DNA from: an uncultured Opitutia bacterium | GTDB lineage: Bacteria > Verrucomicrobiota > Verrucomicrobiia > Opitutales > Opitutaceae | Assembly (NCBI GenBank): GCA_903862955.1 | Contig: CAIPAH010000030.1 | Coordinates: 124,001-188,000, forward strand | Direction: 5' to 3' | Length of the DNA stretch: 64,000 nt | In this document: piece after piece, positions 1 to 9,069 of the stretch | Position numbering within the stretch: position 1 is the first letter of the stretch | How the letters are laid out: each line of letters begins with the position of its first letter | Notes under the pieces: generated by a model | What the model saw: the letters and a program-made list of their open reading frames with translations, nothing else | What the model was told of the DNA's origin: nothing | Databases searched by the model: none | Translations under genes and position numbers: made by a program

Positions 1-694
1 GCGACAGGCCAACGCTGCCGTTGACCGCAGTCATCACCGGACCAAACCGCGGATCCACCACCGCAAAGTCCATGCTGGCTTCGCCTTCCTTCACCTTGGC
101 CACCACCTTCACGCGGAAGGACGCGAGCACGCGCAGCGCGGCGTGCCGGATCTGCCGCGACGCCTTGTGGACGACCACGCTCACCTCGATCTTGTCCGGC
201 GGCACACCCGTCCCTTGGTCAATCAACGGTACCCGGTAAATGCAGTTCTCGCCGTCGCTGTTGATCACCAGCGGGTGCTCCAGGTCCAGCTTCAGTTTCT
301 TTTCCTTGCCCGACTTCGGAGCGGGAGCGGCGGGATCCGCCGCGTGCGCCTCGGCCTTGGCCAGTTGCTCGCCGTGTTTTTCGCCGCGCTCGCGGTATTT
401 CTTGAGCTGCTTCGCCGTGGGAGGCTTGCCGTCGATCTGCAGCGGCACGAACTGCTCGGCATAGGGCTTGGACGGATCGACCCGCACGACGGTCGCGCCC
501 TTGTCCCCGTTTTTGCTGAACCTGCTCACCGTCGTCTCGGTGTAGGCCCAGTGTTCCGGTTCCTGCTCGGAATTCTTGATCGCGTCCTTGAACAGCGCGA
601 CCTCGTCCGCCGTGGCCGGTCGCGCCGGGGTTCCCGCCCCGAAAAGAGCGGACGTTCCCAGCAACCAGACGAGGGCAAAAAGACAACGGCGCAT
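1..694 (-). CDS. Exported protein of unknown family (partial, C-terminus beyond left edge)
   Basis: The reading frame begins at ATG 694 on the minus strand and runs off the left edge, so about 231 residues are visible. The N-terminus MRRCLFALVWLLGTSALFGA looks like a signal peptide, so the protein is probably exported. After it comes a hydrophilic region with a Lys/Ala-rich stretch (residues roughly 100-130), then a mixed segment with several beta-like hydrophobic strings ending near the edge. It lies 57 bp downstream of the PEP carboxykinase gene on the same strand, so it could share its transcript. I do not recognise the family. The large plus-strand reading frame opposite it is an artefact of high GC. 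Confidence 0.7.
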   Translation of the reverse strand, partial: MRRCLFALVWLLGTSALFGAGTPARPATADEVALFKDAIKNSEQEPEHWAYTETTVSRFSKNGDKGATVVRVDPSKPYAEQFVPLQIDGKPPTAKQLKKYRERGEKHGEQLAKAEAHAADPAAPAPKSGKEKKLKLDLEHPLVINSDGENCIYRVPLIDQGTGVPPDKIEVSVVVHKASRQIRHAALRVLASFRVKVVAKVKEGEASMDFAVVDPRFGPVMTAVNGSVGLS

Positions 695-751
695 CAACGT
701 GAGACCCCGCGCCGGGAAATTGTTTCAGCCAATAACCGCACCCCGCCCATC

Positions 752-2578
752 TTAAATCCGGCAGATGAGCAGCTCGCGTTCGTAAATCATCTCCTTCGGC
801 AGGCGGTCGTGCAGGTCGATGAAAAGCTCCTCGTGCCCGATGACTTCGGAGCGCCAGGCGGCGCGGTCGAAGGCCATGATCCCGTCCCATTTCGCGCGGT
901 CGAAATCGAGGCCGGTCCAGTCGATGTCTTCGTAGCTGGGCATCCAGCCGATGGGCGTTTCCTGCGCGAGCGTGCGGCCGCGGGCGCGGTCCACGATCCA
1001 CTTGAGGATGCGCATGTTCTCGCTGAACCCCGGCCAGGTGAAGCCGCCGTCGGCGCCCTTGCGGAACCAGTTCACATGGAAGATGCGCGGCGTCGCCGTG
1101 AGCTTCTTCTGCATCATGATCCAGTGGCGGAAATAATCCCCCATGTGGTAACCGCAGAACGGCAGCATGGCGAACGGGTCGCGGCGCACCTTGCCCAGCG
1201 TGCCGGCCGCGGCGGCCGTCATCTCGGAACCCATCGTCGCGCCCATGTAGACGCCCGCGCTCCAGTTGAACGCTTGGTAAATCAGCGGGATCGTCGCGGC
1301 GCGGCGGCCGCCAAAAATGATCGCGCTCAACGGCACGCCCTCGGGCTTCTCCCAATCGGGATCGATCGAGGGGCACTGCGACGCCGGTGCCGTGAACCGC
1401 GAGTTCGGGTGCGCCGCCTTCGCGCCGGTCAGCTTGGCGATTTCCGGCGTCCAGTGCTGGCCCTGCCAGTCGGTGCACTCCGCCGGCGGCTTGTCCGTCA
1501 TGCCCTCCCACCACACGCCGCCGTCGGGCGTGAGCGCGACGTTGGTGAAGATCGTGTTCTTCGCGAGCGCGGCCATCGCGTTCGGATTGGTCTTCACGGA
1601 CGTGCCCGGGGCCACGCCGAAAAAGCCGGCCTCCGGGTTCATCGCATGCAGGCGGCCATCGGCGTCGGGCTTGATCCACGCGATGTCGTCGCCGACGGTC
1701 CAGATCTTCCAGCCCTTGCGCTTGAACGCGGCGGGCGGGATGAGCATGGCGAAATTCGTCTTGCCGCACGCGCTCGGGAACGCCGCCGCGACGTAGGTCT
1801 TCTCGCCGTGCGGATCCTCCACGCCGAGGATCAGCATGTGCTCGGCCATCCAGCCCTCGTCGCGGGCGAGGTTGGACGCGATGCGCAGCGCGAAGCACTT
1901 CTTGCCGAGCAGGGCGTTGCCGCCGTAGCCCGAGCCAAAGCTCCAGATCTCGCGCGTCTCCGGGAAATGCACGATGTATTTTTCCGCGTTGCACGGCCAC
2001 GGCACGTCCTTCGCTCCCGGCTTCAGCGGCGCGCCGACGGAGTGCATGCAGGGCACGACGCGTTTCTCGCCCTTGTCGATCTCGGCATACACCGGCAGGC
2101 CGATGCGGGCCATGATGCGCATGTTGACGACGACGTAGGGCGAGTCGGTCAGCTGCACGCCGATCTGCGACATCGGCCCGCCTACCGGGCCCATGCTGAA
2201 CGGCAGCACATACATCGTGCGCCCGGCCATGCAGCCGGAAAACAGGTCGCGCAGCTTCTTGCGCATCTCGTAGGGGTTGACCCAGTTGTTGGTCGGGCCG
2301 GCGGCTTCCTTGGACAGCGAACAAATGTAGGTGCGGTCCTCCACGCGGGCGACGTCACCGGCATCGGAGCGCGCATGATAGCAGCCGGGCCACAGCTTTG
2401 CGTTGAGCTTCGTGAACGTCCCGCTCGCCACCATCTCCGCGCAAAGTTCGTCATACTCTGCCTTCGAACCGTCCACCCAATGCACCCGCGCCGGTTTGCA
2501 CAGCGCGACCATCTTCTCCACCCACCGGAGGAGATGGGTGTTTGCGCTCAGCGGCTTGGCAAAGTTGCGCTTTTTCAT
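752..2578 (-). CDS. pckG: Phosphoenolpyruvate carboxykinase (GTP)
   Basis: This 608-residue protein has the usual length for GTP-dependent PEP carboxykinase, which interconverts oxaloacetate plus GTP with phosphoenolpyruvate, GDP and CO2 at the start of gluconeogenesis. The diagnostic P-loop FPSACGKTN lies at residues 267-275, and the metal/nucleotide motif GDDIAW at 296-301. SMGPVGG (128-134) and GSGYGGN (215-221) are also typical of the GTP class and not of the ATP class. It is cytosolic. An organism growing on sugars released by the enzymes elsewhere in the window, or on their organic-acid products, would use it as an anaplerotic/gluconeogenic node. The gene stands alone except for the downstream exported protein. 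Confidence 0.97.
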   Translation of the reverse strand: MKKRNFAKPLSANTHLLRWVEKMVALCKPARVHWVDGSKAEYDELCAEMVASGTFTKLNAKLWPGCYHARSDAGDVARVEDRTYICSLSKEAAGPTNNWVNPYEMRKKLRDLFSGCMAGRTMYVLPFSMGPVGGPMSQIGVQLTDSPYVVVNMRIMARIGLPVYAEIDKGEKRVVPCMHSVGAPLKPGAKDVPWPCNAEKYIVHFPETREIWSFGSGYGGNALLGKKCFALRIASNLARDEGWMAEHMLILGVEDPHGEKTYVAAAFPSACGKTNFAMLIPPAAFKRKGWKIWTVGDDIAWIKPDADGRLHAMNPEAGFFGVAPGTSVKTNPNAMAALAKNTIFTNVALTPDGGVWWEGMTDKPPAECTDWQGQHWTPEIAKLTGAKAAHPNSRFTAPASQCPSIDPDWEKPEGVPLSAIIFGGRRAATIPLIYQAFNWSAGVYMGATMGSEMTAAAAGTLGKVRRDPFAMLPFCGYHMGDYFRHWIMMQKKLTATPRIFHVNWFRKGADGGFTWPGFSENMRILKWIVDRARGRTLAQETPIGWMPSYEDIDWTGLDFDRAKWDGIMAFDRAAWRSEVIGHEELFIDLHDRLPKEMIYERELLICRI

Positions 2579-2712
2579 TGGGCGCGGACCGTAGGTCCTC
2601 CGTCCGGCTGAGTAAACGGGAAAGCCCGTCAGCGCGGGACCAATGAAGCGGGGCTTACCTGCGCATAAGTTGCGTCTCGCTTGCGCCGTTCCCCCCGGCC
2701 TAGCTTGCCGGC

Positions 2713-3159
2713 ATGCGGCCCTGTCTTGTCCGAAGCCTCTTGGTCCTGAGCGTGGCCTTCGCCTCGTCGGCCTTCGCGGTCGAGCATGAGGCGCCGCACA
2801 AGATCAAGGTGGTCGTGACACCGCCGGATCCCACGCTGACGATCTACTACGTCGGCCTCCTGACGAAGGGTCCCCGCGCTGGCGAAGGCACCCACGAGGA
2901 GCGCCACCGCGACCAGGCGAATTCGATGGCCTACATGAACCGCCTCGCGCACGAGGGAAAACTTCTCGTGGCCGGGCCCATCGATGACCCCAGCGACTGG
3001 CGCGGCATTTACCTCTACAAATGCACGTCGCTCGCCGAGGCCCAGGCGCTCGCGGCGGCAGATCCCGCGGTCAAGGCGGGCCGGCTCACGATCGAGGTCC
3101 ACGCGTGGGTGACCGAAAAGGGCGCGATCCGCGACCCGGAGTTCCGGCCGTCCAAATAA
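2713..3159 (+). CDS. Exported YciI-like (YCII-related) protein
   Basis: The 148-residue protein starts with a clear signal peptide ([22 protein letters not shown]), followed by a single alpha/beta domain resembling the YCII-related fold. Features include [10 protein letters not shown] near residue 45, an H-rich [19 protein letters not shown] helix, AGPIDD, then [21 protein letters not shown] and a final beta strand. The fold is a dimeric ferredoxin-like barrel; family members are mostly of unknown function. Secretion of such a domain is a little unusual, because most relatives are cytosolic. The small membrane-protein gene begins 9 bp downstream, so the two are probably co-transcribed. Confidence 0.75.
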   Translation: MRPCLVRSLLVLSVAFASSAFAVEHEAPHKIKVVVTPPDPTLTIYYVGLLTKGPRAGEGTHEERHRDQANSMAYMNRLAHEGKLLVAGPIDDPSDWRGIYLYKCTSLAEAQALAAADPAVKAGRLTIEVHAWVTEKGAIRDPEFRPSK

Positions 3160-3168
3160 CCCGCCGCC

Positions 3169-3336
3169 GTGCGCAAGCTCGCCATCCTCGTCGGCACCAC
3201 CCTGGGGAGCTACGGCGGTTGGGCCATCGCCGACTATTTCGGCTGGAGCTTCTTCGCGTGCTTCATCGTCAGCGGAGTTGGCAGCGTCGTCGGCGTCTGG
3301 GCCGGCTGGAAAGTCGCGATGAAGCTGGAGCAGTGA
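3169..3336 (+). CDS. Small two-helix membrane protein (GTG start)
   Basis: A 55-residue frame opens with GTG 9 bp after the stop of the YciI-like gene and ends at TGA 3334. The translation has two hydrophobic segments, KLAILVGTTLGSYGGWAI and FACFIVSGVGSVVGVWAGW, separated by a short turn, and a charged tail KVAMKLEQ. The glycine-rich helices (GxxxG spacing) suggest close helix packing, as in small glycine-zipper membrane proteins. The tight spacing, coding-like third-position GC and placement directly before a repeat support a real gene. The function is unknown. Confidence 0.6.
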   Translation: MRKLAILVGTTLGSYGGWAIADYFGWSFFACFIVSGVGSVVGVWAGWKVAMKLEQ

Positions 3337-3337
3337 T

Positions 3338-3395
3338 GTAGCGCAGGCGTCCCGCCTGCAAGGTTTCGGCAGTGCAGGCGAGACGCCTGCGCTAC
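3338..3395. repeat. Paired-hairpin repeat, GTAGCGCAGGC family (copy 1)
   Basis: Two 23-bp arms in inverted orientation (3338-3360 and 3373-3395), each beginning at its outer end with GTAGCGCAGGCG. Each arm also folds on itself (GCAGGCG/CGCCTGC), so the element can form two small hairpins or one long one. A second copy lies at 12315-12373. The right arm runs into the TonB receptor gene and its GTAG foot provides that gene's TAG stop codon. The layout matches REP/REPIN-like elements; it could also serve as a bidirectional terminator between the convergent genes. Confidence 0.85.
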
Positions 3396-6300
3396 AACTC
3401 CTTCGTCACCTGCAGCGACCACGCCCGGCCGCGGGCGAGGTTGTTGGAAACCGCAGGATCGTAGCCGTGGGAGTCGCTCGAGAGCGGCGGCTTCGTGTTG
3501 AATAGGTTGACCACGCCCACGCGGATCGTCGTGCGGTTGAGCCAGCGGTTCTTCGACGACAGGCGGTAGCTGGCGTAGGTGTTGTACGTCAGTGTGTCGT
3601 GCACGATGTAACGATAAGTCCACCCGCCGCCGGTGAAAGTTTGCGCAATGTAGCCCGGCGACCCGAGCGCGAGATACGTGGCCTGCGTGGTCGTCGCGTT
3701 GCTGTCCTGGTAGCTGCCGGTGTAATACGCGCTCAGTCCCGCCGCCCACGCGTCACGCTGCCAGCTCAACGTCGTCGTGCCGCGCCAGACCGCCGCGCCC
3801 GGCGCCGCGAAGCTGTTTTGGTCGCGCAACACCGTCTTCGGTTTGCCGGGGGCGTCGTAGGAATAGAAATCGATCAGGTACGTCCACGCCGTGTCGAAGG
3901 TAAACACGCCGAGCGCCGCCGTCGGCCGGCGGAAATTGAGATCGAAATCCACGCCGTTCACGAACTGCCGCGCCTTGTTGAAGTAGGTCAGCCGGATGTA
4001 ATCGATCGCGCCCACGACCGCGCGCTGCTGGTCGACGGGCTTGCCGGCGTTGTAGGCCGCGAAGAAATCCCGGTCCGCCTGCGTCACGGGCAGCCGCACC
4101 ACCGACGGATCGCCGCGGTAGCCCGCCGTGGCGGACCCGAGGTCGATCGAGCCGATCGCCGTCCCGGCGGCAAGCGCCGCCTGCGTCGCCGCTTGCAGCG
4201 CGGCGGTGTCGCTGTTCACCGCATCCGTCGCGGTCGGGCCGCTGATCACGTTCGCCTGGCGGATTTCCCAGTAATCGACCGAGAGCGAGAGGCCTTTGAC
4301 GCCCGGCACGTCCACCACGACACCCGCCGTCCGCCCCGTGGACGTCTCCGGCTGCAGAGCGAGGTTGCCCGAACTCAGGCTGCGCCGGTTCGACGAACCG
4401 TCGGTGGGCAGGCCGGTGACGACGCTGCGGTAACTGTCCGTCGTATTCGTCGCCGTCCGGATGAGCGAGCCGGTGAACAACTCGGCAAGGTTCGGCGCGT
4501 GAAAGCCCTGGTTGTAAGACGCCCGCACCATCAGCCACTTCGCGGGACGCCAGTTGACGCCGTATTTCGGTTTCGTCGTGTCGCCGAAGTCGCTGTAGCT
4601 CTCGTAGCGCGCCGCCGCCGTCAATTCGAGCGACTGCACGAGCGGCAGCGTGAAATCATGGCCCACCAGCGGCGCCACCATCTCGACATACGCGGCGCTC
4701 ACATGGCGGTTGGCGTGCGTGTCGGAATTGGGTGAAAAACCCAGGAAGTCGTTCGACACCGGGTCGAGCCCCGACCCTGGCGGATTTAACCCGGCGAACG
4801 GCGGCCGGTAATCGTCGTAGCCTTCGTAGCGGAACTCCCCGCCCGCCGCGCCGCTGAGCGCGTTGCCGCCCCACAGCGGGACCACGTCGCCGCCCGCGTG
4901 GAAATCCGCACTGCCGAGCTTCGTGATGCCGTCGCGCACGAACGGCGCGCGGAACTTCGAGGTGACGCTGTCCGGACTCTGCGCCGGCCCCGTGACCACC
5001 AGCGCCCCGCCCTGCACGGCAAAATTGTAGCCAAACGGATTGTAGGCCGTGGCGGGGTCCACCGAGTTGATTGCCTGCTGCAGCAGGCTCTTGCGGTCGG
5101 CACCCGCCTCGGAATCGGTGACGCGCGCCGCGGAATAGAGCAGCGCGCCTTCCCATGTCCACGAACCCGCGAGTTTCCCGCGGAGACCGGCGACGCCGCG
5201 ATACACCGTGTCGTCGATCGTAGCGGTGCGCGTCGCGAGGTCGGTCAGGCGCTTGTTCGTGATCACCACCGCCGACGGCATGCCCGTCAGCCGCGGCGTG
5301 CCGTCAGCGTTCGGCGCGCCGGTGGGACTCCAGAAGCGCGTGCCAAATGGATTGTAGGGGCTGGTGGCCGGGACGATGAGGCTGCCGTCGGTCGACGCCG
5401 TGATGCCGTCCGGCTCGCGATAGGTCACCGACTTCGCGTGATACACGCTCAGGTCCGAGAAGAACGTGACGCGCGCGTTGAGGTCGTATTCGAGGCTGTT
5501 GAACCAGTTCGTGCGCTTCGACTCCGGCTGGATGACGCGATAGTCGTTGTTGTTCCAGTAATAGCCCTCCTCGATCCCGGTGCGCGCCGGCGTGGTGGTC
5601 TTGAAACCCGTGCCGCCCGCCGTCGGCACGAGGAAGAACTGCCCGGACGCCGCCACGAGCGTGCCCGGAATCCCCGCGGGCCGGCCGGCGGTAAACGTGC
5701 CGTCGGGATTCAGCGTGCCGAGCGAGTAATTTCCATAGGCGCTCGTCGATGACAGCGTGAAGAAGGCCGTGCTCTTCGTCACATCGTTCCACGGCGCTGG
5801 CGCCCGGCTCGTGAAATCGCCCGCCGCCGAAAAGTCCCGGTCGCTCGCGAAGATCGCCCCGCGGTCGTAGTAATCGAGCGTGGAGAGAAACCGCCCGCGC
5901 CCGCCCGCGAAATCCTCGCCGTGCGTGAGCGTCGCGCGGTATTCCCGGCCATCCCCCTGATCCGTCTCGCCGTAGCGCAGTGCCAGCTCAGTGCCGCGAA
6001 AATCGCGCCGCATCACGAAATTCACCACGCCCGCCACCGCGTCCGTGCCATACACCGACGACGCCCCGTCGCGCAGCAGCTCGACACGCTCGAGCCCGCG
6101 GTTGGGCAGCTGGTTCACGTTCACCGAGAGCGACGGCACGCTGCCTTCCACCGTGCTGATCGGGTGCGGCGCCAGCCGGCGTCCATTGAGCAAAATCAGG
6201 GTGTCAGCCGACGGCAGTCCGCGCAGCGAGATCGCCGCGTCGTCGCCCCGTGCCTGCGCGCCGAGCGCGGCCGTTTCGTTGAGCGACAGGCCCGTCACCG

Positions 6301-6547
6301 CCGGCAACATCGTCAGCAGGTCGGCGGGCGACGATGCGTCCCGCGCCTCGATCTGGTCGCGTCCCAGCACCGTGACCGGCAGCACCTGCTCCTGGTCGGT
6401 GCGCTTCAGGTGGGTGCCGGTGACGGAAAATTCCTCCAGCTGCACCACCTGGTCCGAGTCCGTTTTGGTCGGCAGCGACTCGCCTCGTGCCCCGAGGGGC
6501 AGCAAAAGTGAGGCCAGCAGGCCGGTGGTGCGGAGGGCGGTTTTCAT
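3392..6547 (-). CDS. TonB-dependent outer-membrane receptor
   Basis: The protein is 1051 residues long from the chosen start MKTALRTTGLLASLLLPLGARG, a good signal peptide; an upstream in-frame start would add a non-signal leader of 16 residues. After it comes a TonB-box-like segment (VVQLEEFSVTGTHLKR) and a plug domain with typical strings such as LPAVTGL, ISLRGL, LLNGRRL, VERVELLRDGASSVYGTDAVAGVVNFV. The rest is a long beta-barrel rich in aromatic girdle residues, ending VTKEL. It would import a substrate across the outer membrane using ExbB/ExbD/TonB, which are not encoded here. There is no SusD-like partner. It lies 58 bp downstream of a cation diffusion facilitator gene on the same strand. 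Its TAG stop lies inside the GTAGCGCAGGC repeat. Confidence 0.93.
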   Translation of the reverse strand: MKTALRTTGLLASLLLPLGARGESLPTKTDSDQVVQLEEFSVTGTHLKRTDQEQVLPVTVLGRDQIEARDASSPADLLTMLPAVTGLSLNETAALGAQARGDDAAISLRGLPSADTLILLNGRRLAPHPISTVEGSVPSLSVNVNQLPNRGLERVELLRDGASSVYGTDAVAGVVNFVMRRDFRGTELALRYGETDQGDGREYRATLTHGEDFAGGRGRFLSTLDYYDRGAIFASDRDFSAAGDFTSRAPAPWNDVTKSTAFFTLSSTSAYGNYSLGTLNPDGTFTAGRPAGIPGTLVAASGQFFLVPTAGGTGFKTTTPARTGIEEGYYWNNNDYRVIQPESKRTNWFNSLEYDLNARVTFFSDLSVYHAKSVTYREPDGITASTDGSLIVPATSPYNPFGTRFWSPTGAPNADGTPRLTGMPSAVVITNKRLTDLATRTATIDDTVYRGVAGLRGKLAGSWTWEGALLYSAARVTDSEAGADRKSLLQQAINSVDPATAYNPFGYNFAVQGGALVVTGPAQSPDSVTSKFRAPFVRDGITKLGSADFHAGGDVVPLWGGNALSGAAGGEFRYEGYDDYRPPFAGLNPPGSGLDPVSNDFLGFSPNSDTHANRHVSAAYVEMVAPLVGHDFTLPLVQSLELTAAARYESYSDFGDTTKPKYGVNWRPAKWLMVRASYNQGFHAPNLAELFTGSLIRTATNTTDSYRSVVTGLPTDGSSNRRSLSSGNLALQPETSTGRTAGVVVDVPGVKGLSLSVDYWEIRQANVISGPTATDAVNSDTAALQAATQAALAAGTAIGSIDLGSATAGYRGDPSVVRLPVTQADRDFFAAYNAGKPVDQQRAVVGAIDYIRLTYFNKARQFVNGVDFDLNFRRPTAALGVFTFDTAWTYLIDFYSYDAPGKPKTVLRDQNSFAAPGAAVWRGTTTLSWQRDAWAAGLSAYYTGSYQDSNATTTQATYLALGSPGYIAQTFTGGGWTYRYIVHDTLTYNTYASYRLSSKNRWLNRTTIRVGVVNLFNTKPPLSSDSHGYDPAVSNNLARGRAWSLQVTKEL

Positions 6548-6605
6548 GGACTCAGTGTCCGCGATGCCGGTTGCCCGGCCTGCGCGCCAGCCCAAATCCA
6601 GTCAG

Positions 6606-7517
6606 TCAGTCGTTGGTGGGCTCGATGTGCACCGTCACGTCGCTCACGGCGTGCGTGGCCGACGCCAGGAGCGCATCTTTCACCGCATGCGCGATGGCGT
6701 GGCCGGCGCGGACGCTCAGCTCGCCGTCCACCCGCACTTGGATGTCCACGAGGTGGCTCAGCCCGCTCTTGCGCACGCGCACCTTGTCGAGCGCGCGCAC
6801 GCCCGGCACCGCCAGCGCCACCGCCCGGATCTCGTTTTCCAGCAACGTCGGCACCGCCGTGTCCATCACGTCGCTGAGCGCGTGGTTGAACATCCGCACG
6901 CCGTTGAAAACGATGACCACGCAGGCGAACAACGCCGCCCAGTCATCCGCGACCTCCCAGCCCTTGCCGCCCATGATCGCGAGCGAGATGCCGACAAACG
7001 CCGCGGCCGACGTCATCGCGTCCGACCAGTGATGCAGCGCCTCGACGTCCAGCGCCGTGCTGCCCGCCGCCGTCCCCGCCGCCGCCATGCGGCGCGAAAA
7101 CCCGATCTTCACCACCACGATGACCGCCAGCAGCGGCAGCGTGAACCAGTGCGGGCCGCGATGCGGCGTCACGATTTCGTGCACCGCGTGCAGCGCGATC
7201 CACCCCGCCGCCAGGAAAATGATCAGCGTCACACCCAACGCCGCCAGCGGCTCGGCCTTGCCGTGTCCATACGGATGATCCGCATCCGGCGGACGGGCCG
7301 CGACGCGGAAGCCCGCCCAAACCAGGATCGACGAAAACACGTCCAGCAGCGACTCGGCCCCGTCGGCGATCAGCGCGTAGGTGTGCCCGAAGATGCCGCC
7401 GGCAAATTTCACGATCGCGAGCGTCAGGTTCAACGCGATCCCACGGAGCACCAGCCGCGCGCTGTCCTGGGCGCGGCGCTGCGTGGCAGCGTGGTGACGG
7501 GCGAGTTCCGTGGGCAT
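6606..7517 (-). CDS. Cation diffusion facilitator family metal transporter
   Basis: This 303-residue inner-membrane protein (start chosen at MPTELARHH) has the CDF layout: about six membrane helices followed by a cytosolic ferredoxin-like domain from roughly residue 215 onward. Metal-site motifs are visible in helix 2 (ADGAESLLD, residues 51-59) and helix 5 (HHWSDAMTS), together with the DHPYGHGKAEP loop. These proteins export Zn2+, Co2+, Fe2+ or Mn2+ in exchange for protons. Asp-Gly-Ala-Glu-x-x-x-Asp in helix 2 departs from the classic zinc HxxxD, so the metal is uncertain. The gene precedes a TonB receptor on the same strand and is divergent from the ACT gene. Confidence 0.93.
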   Translation of the reverse strand: MPTELARHHAATQRRAQDSARLVLRGIALNLTLAIVKFAGGIFGHTYALIADGAESLLDVFSSILVWAGFRVAARPPDADHPYGHGKAEPLAALGVTLIIFLAAGWIALHAVHEIVTPHRGPHWFTLPLLAVIVVVKIGFSRRMAAAGTAAGSTALDVEALHHWSDAMTSAAAFVGISLAIMGGKGWEVADDWAALFACVVIVFNGVRMFNHALSDVMDTAVPTLLENEIRAVALAVPGVRALDKVRVRKSGLSHLVDIQVRVDGELSVRAGHAIAHAVKDALLASATHAVSDVTVHIEPTND

Positions 7518-7602
7518 GACGGACCAAGCTAGGCTACGCTTGGGCAACGGGCCAGCCTGCAATTGACCGCCGCGACTCCGTGGTCACACTTTTCCCTCAG
7601 TC

Positions 7603-8058
7603 ATGGCCGAGACCAGCATTACCATCGCAACCGACCCGGTCCGGCAATTCTCCGTCTTCGCGGAAAACCGCGTCGGCCGGCTCCACCAACTGACGGCGCT
7701 CTTCAAGGAGCACAACGTCCACATCATGGCCATCACCGTGCTCGACACGACCGACAGCGCCATCATGCGCGTGATCGTCGATGACCGCGACAAGGCCCGC
7801 GAGCTGATGATCACGAACGATTTTCCCTACACCGAGTGCGACATCCTCGCGGTGGAGATCGACGACGAGACCGACCTGCGTGACGTGCTCGCCGCGCTGC
7901 TCGAGGCGGAGATCAACGTCCATTACGTCTACAGCTTCATCAAGCGCCCCGAGGGCCGTGCCGCGCTCGCCGTCAATGTCGAGGACGCCGACGTCGCCGC
8001 CCAAGCCCTCAACCAGCGCGGTTTCAAGGTGCTGACTCAGCGGGATATTGCCCGCTGA
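7603..8058 (+). CDS. Tandem ACT-domain protein
   Basis: The 151-residue protein consists of two ACT domains and nothing else. The first (residues ~10-78) contains FSVFAENRVGRLHQLTALFKEH with the loop glycine expected for ligand binding; the second (~82-150) contains VLAALLEAEINVHYVYSF and ends in RGFKVLTQRDIAR. Stand-alone tandem ACT proteins usually bind amino acids and regulate metabolism or accompany acetolactate synthase. Its partner is not in the window. The stop codon falls within an 8-bp inverted repeat (CCCGCTGA / TCAGCGGG) that may act as a transcript end. Confidence 0.88.
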   Translation: MAETSITIATDPVRQFSVFAENRVGRLHQLTALFKEHNVHIMAITVLDTTDSAIMRVIVDDRDKARELMITNDFPYTECDILAVEIDDETDLRDVLAALLEAEINVHYVYSFIKRPEGRAALAVNVEDADVAAQALNQRGFKVLTQRDIAR

Positions 8059-8073
8059 GTAGCTTTCAGCGGG
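8051..8073 (+). terminator. Hairpin overlapping the ACT gene stop codon
   Basis: CCCGCTGA (8051-8058) and TCAGCGGG (8066-8073) form a perfect 8-bp stem with a 7-nt loop. The TGA of the left arm is the stop codon of the ACT gene. No T-tract follows, so an intrinsic terminator is uncertain; it may simply protect the transcript end. Confidence 0.35.
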
Positions 8074-8098
8074 CCGCTCTTCCTACAGCTGGTTCGCA

Positions 8099-8159
8099 CG
8101 TAGGTCGGGCTTTACGCCCGATAGTTTGTCCGGATATCGGGGGTAAACCCCGACCTACG
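8099..8159. repeat. Paired-hairpin repeat, GTAGGTCGGG family (copy 1)
   Basis: Left arm 8099-8123 (CGTAGGTCGGGCTTTACG...) and right arm 8135-8159 are inverted copies. Each arm can fold by itself through TCGGGC/GCCCGA-type pairing. Related copies lie at 38917-38988 and, degraded, near 36275-36322. The element sits between the convergent ACT and DUF3299 genes. Confidence 0.85.
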
Positions 8160-8198
8160 CATGGTCCGCGGCAAGCTGAGCGCTGAGAGCACACGCGC

Positions 8199-8738
8199 CT
8201 ACGGCGTGCTCTCCGCCTGCTTCTCGCCCTCGAGCAAATACACGCCGGTCATGTAGCCGTTCTCATACATCGCGCCGACCTTCAGCTCGCCGAGAAACGA
8301 CAGCGGGACGTCCATCATCGGCTTCACGCCGCTCTTCACCATCCGCACGACGACCCACTCGTTCATGTTCGGCATGACGCCGTAGCAGCAAAGCATCGGG
8401 TCCTTCACCAAAAGAAACTCGGTCACGAGCCCGCCATCCATCTTCACCGGCAGCATGAAACCCGTCACGATGGCCTTCTTGCCGCTCCAGCTCTTCACCT
8501 GCGCGGGAATCTGCTCGTTGCCCGTCGGCGGCACGGCCTTCGGGTCCGCCGCGGGATCAAACGCCGGCGGGATGAATTTGTAGCTCGCGAGTTTGTCGAA
8601 GCCCAGCCGCAGGTAGCCGTTCTCCGACTCCGGCACGGGCATCCCAAGGTCGTCCGCCGCCCGCAGCGAACCGCCCAGCAGCCCGAGCAAGAGCGCCGGC
8701 GCGAGGAGTCGGTGGAGCAGGAAAAACGCGGGTTTCAT
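8199..8738 (-). CDS. Exported DUF3299-type protein
   Basis: The 179-residue protein (start at MKPAFFLLHRLLAP) has a signal peptide ending near LRAADD. The mature part matches what I know of DUF3299: an N-terminal Leu/Phe/Lys region, then GNEQIPAQVKSWSGKKAIVTGFMLPV, LLVKDPMLCCYGVMPNMNEWV and a final VPLSFLGELKVG. The paired Cys residues in CCYG are the conserved mark. It is a periplasmic OB-like domain, sometimes found near copper or lipoprotein-transport genes, with no established function. It stands alone here. Confidence 0.8.
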   Translation of the reverse strand: MKPAFFLLHRLLAPALLLGLLGGSLRAADDLGMPVPESENGYLRLGFDKLASYKFIPPAFDPAADPKAVPPTGNEQIPAQVKSWSGKKAIVTGFMLPVKMDGGLVTEFLLVKDPMLCCYGVMPNMNEWVVVRMVKSGVKPMMDVPLSFLGELKVGAMYENGYMTGVYLLEGEKQAESTP

Positions 8739-8797
8739 CGGCGCCGCTAACCTACACAAGTGCCGGAACGCGTCAAAATCTTTGCAGCCGTAAGCCC

Positions 8798-8990
8798 CGC
8801 CTCCGCCAAGGCTACGGCGGGCAAGCAGGAAACCAGGAACGCGGATTCCAATCCTTATCGCGGAAACGCGAAAGGGCGAAAGCGCGGAGGGGAGGCCGGC
8901 TGGGACCGACGGTCACAGCCTGCCTCCCTTTCCCGGTATTTCCGCTGCTCCGCGCTTCCGCGATCGGTTTGGTTCCTGGTTTCCTGGCTT
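8798..8990. repeat. Long imperfect palindrome with an adjoining GTAG-type hairpin
   Basis: The 331-bp space between 8738 and 9070 holds no gene. A short hairpin unit at 8798-8826 (CGCC...GGCTACGGCGGGC) has 27 of 29 bases in common with a stretch inside the glycosidase-like gene at 23719-23747. It is followed by a palindrome of about 165 bp. The outer arms are GCAGGAAACCAGGAAC (8825-8840) and its complement ending near 8988; an inner pair is based on ATCGCGGAA/TTCCGCGAT; the centre is GGCTGGGACCG/CGGTCACAGCC. ATCGCGGAA/TTCCGCGAT arms recur at 16879-16976. Confidence 0.7.
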
Positions 8991-9069
8991 CCGGCTAAAA
9001 ATATTCGTAGCTCCCCCTCAGGCTCCCAAAATCCTCGCCGCTTCCCACCTGCCCGCCCAACCTCTCGCC

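Noticed and set aside
143-2611. An 822-residue plus-strand open frame opposite the PEP carboxykinase gene and the exported protein.
   Set aside because: It is Arg/His/Ala-rich with no domain, and lies antisense to a certain gene. Long antisense frames are expected at this GC content.
5991-7532. A 513-residue plus-strand frame across the TonB receptor start and the CDF gene.
   Set aside because: Low-complexity Arg/His composition, no start context, and antisense to two recognised genes.
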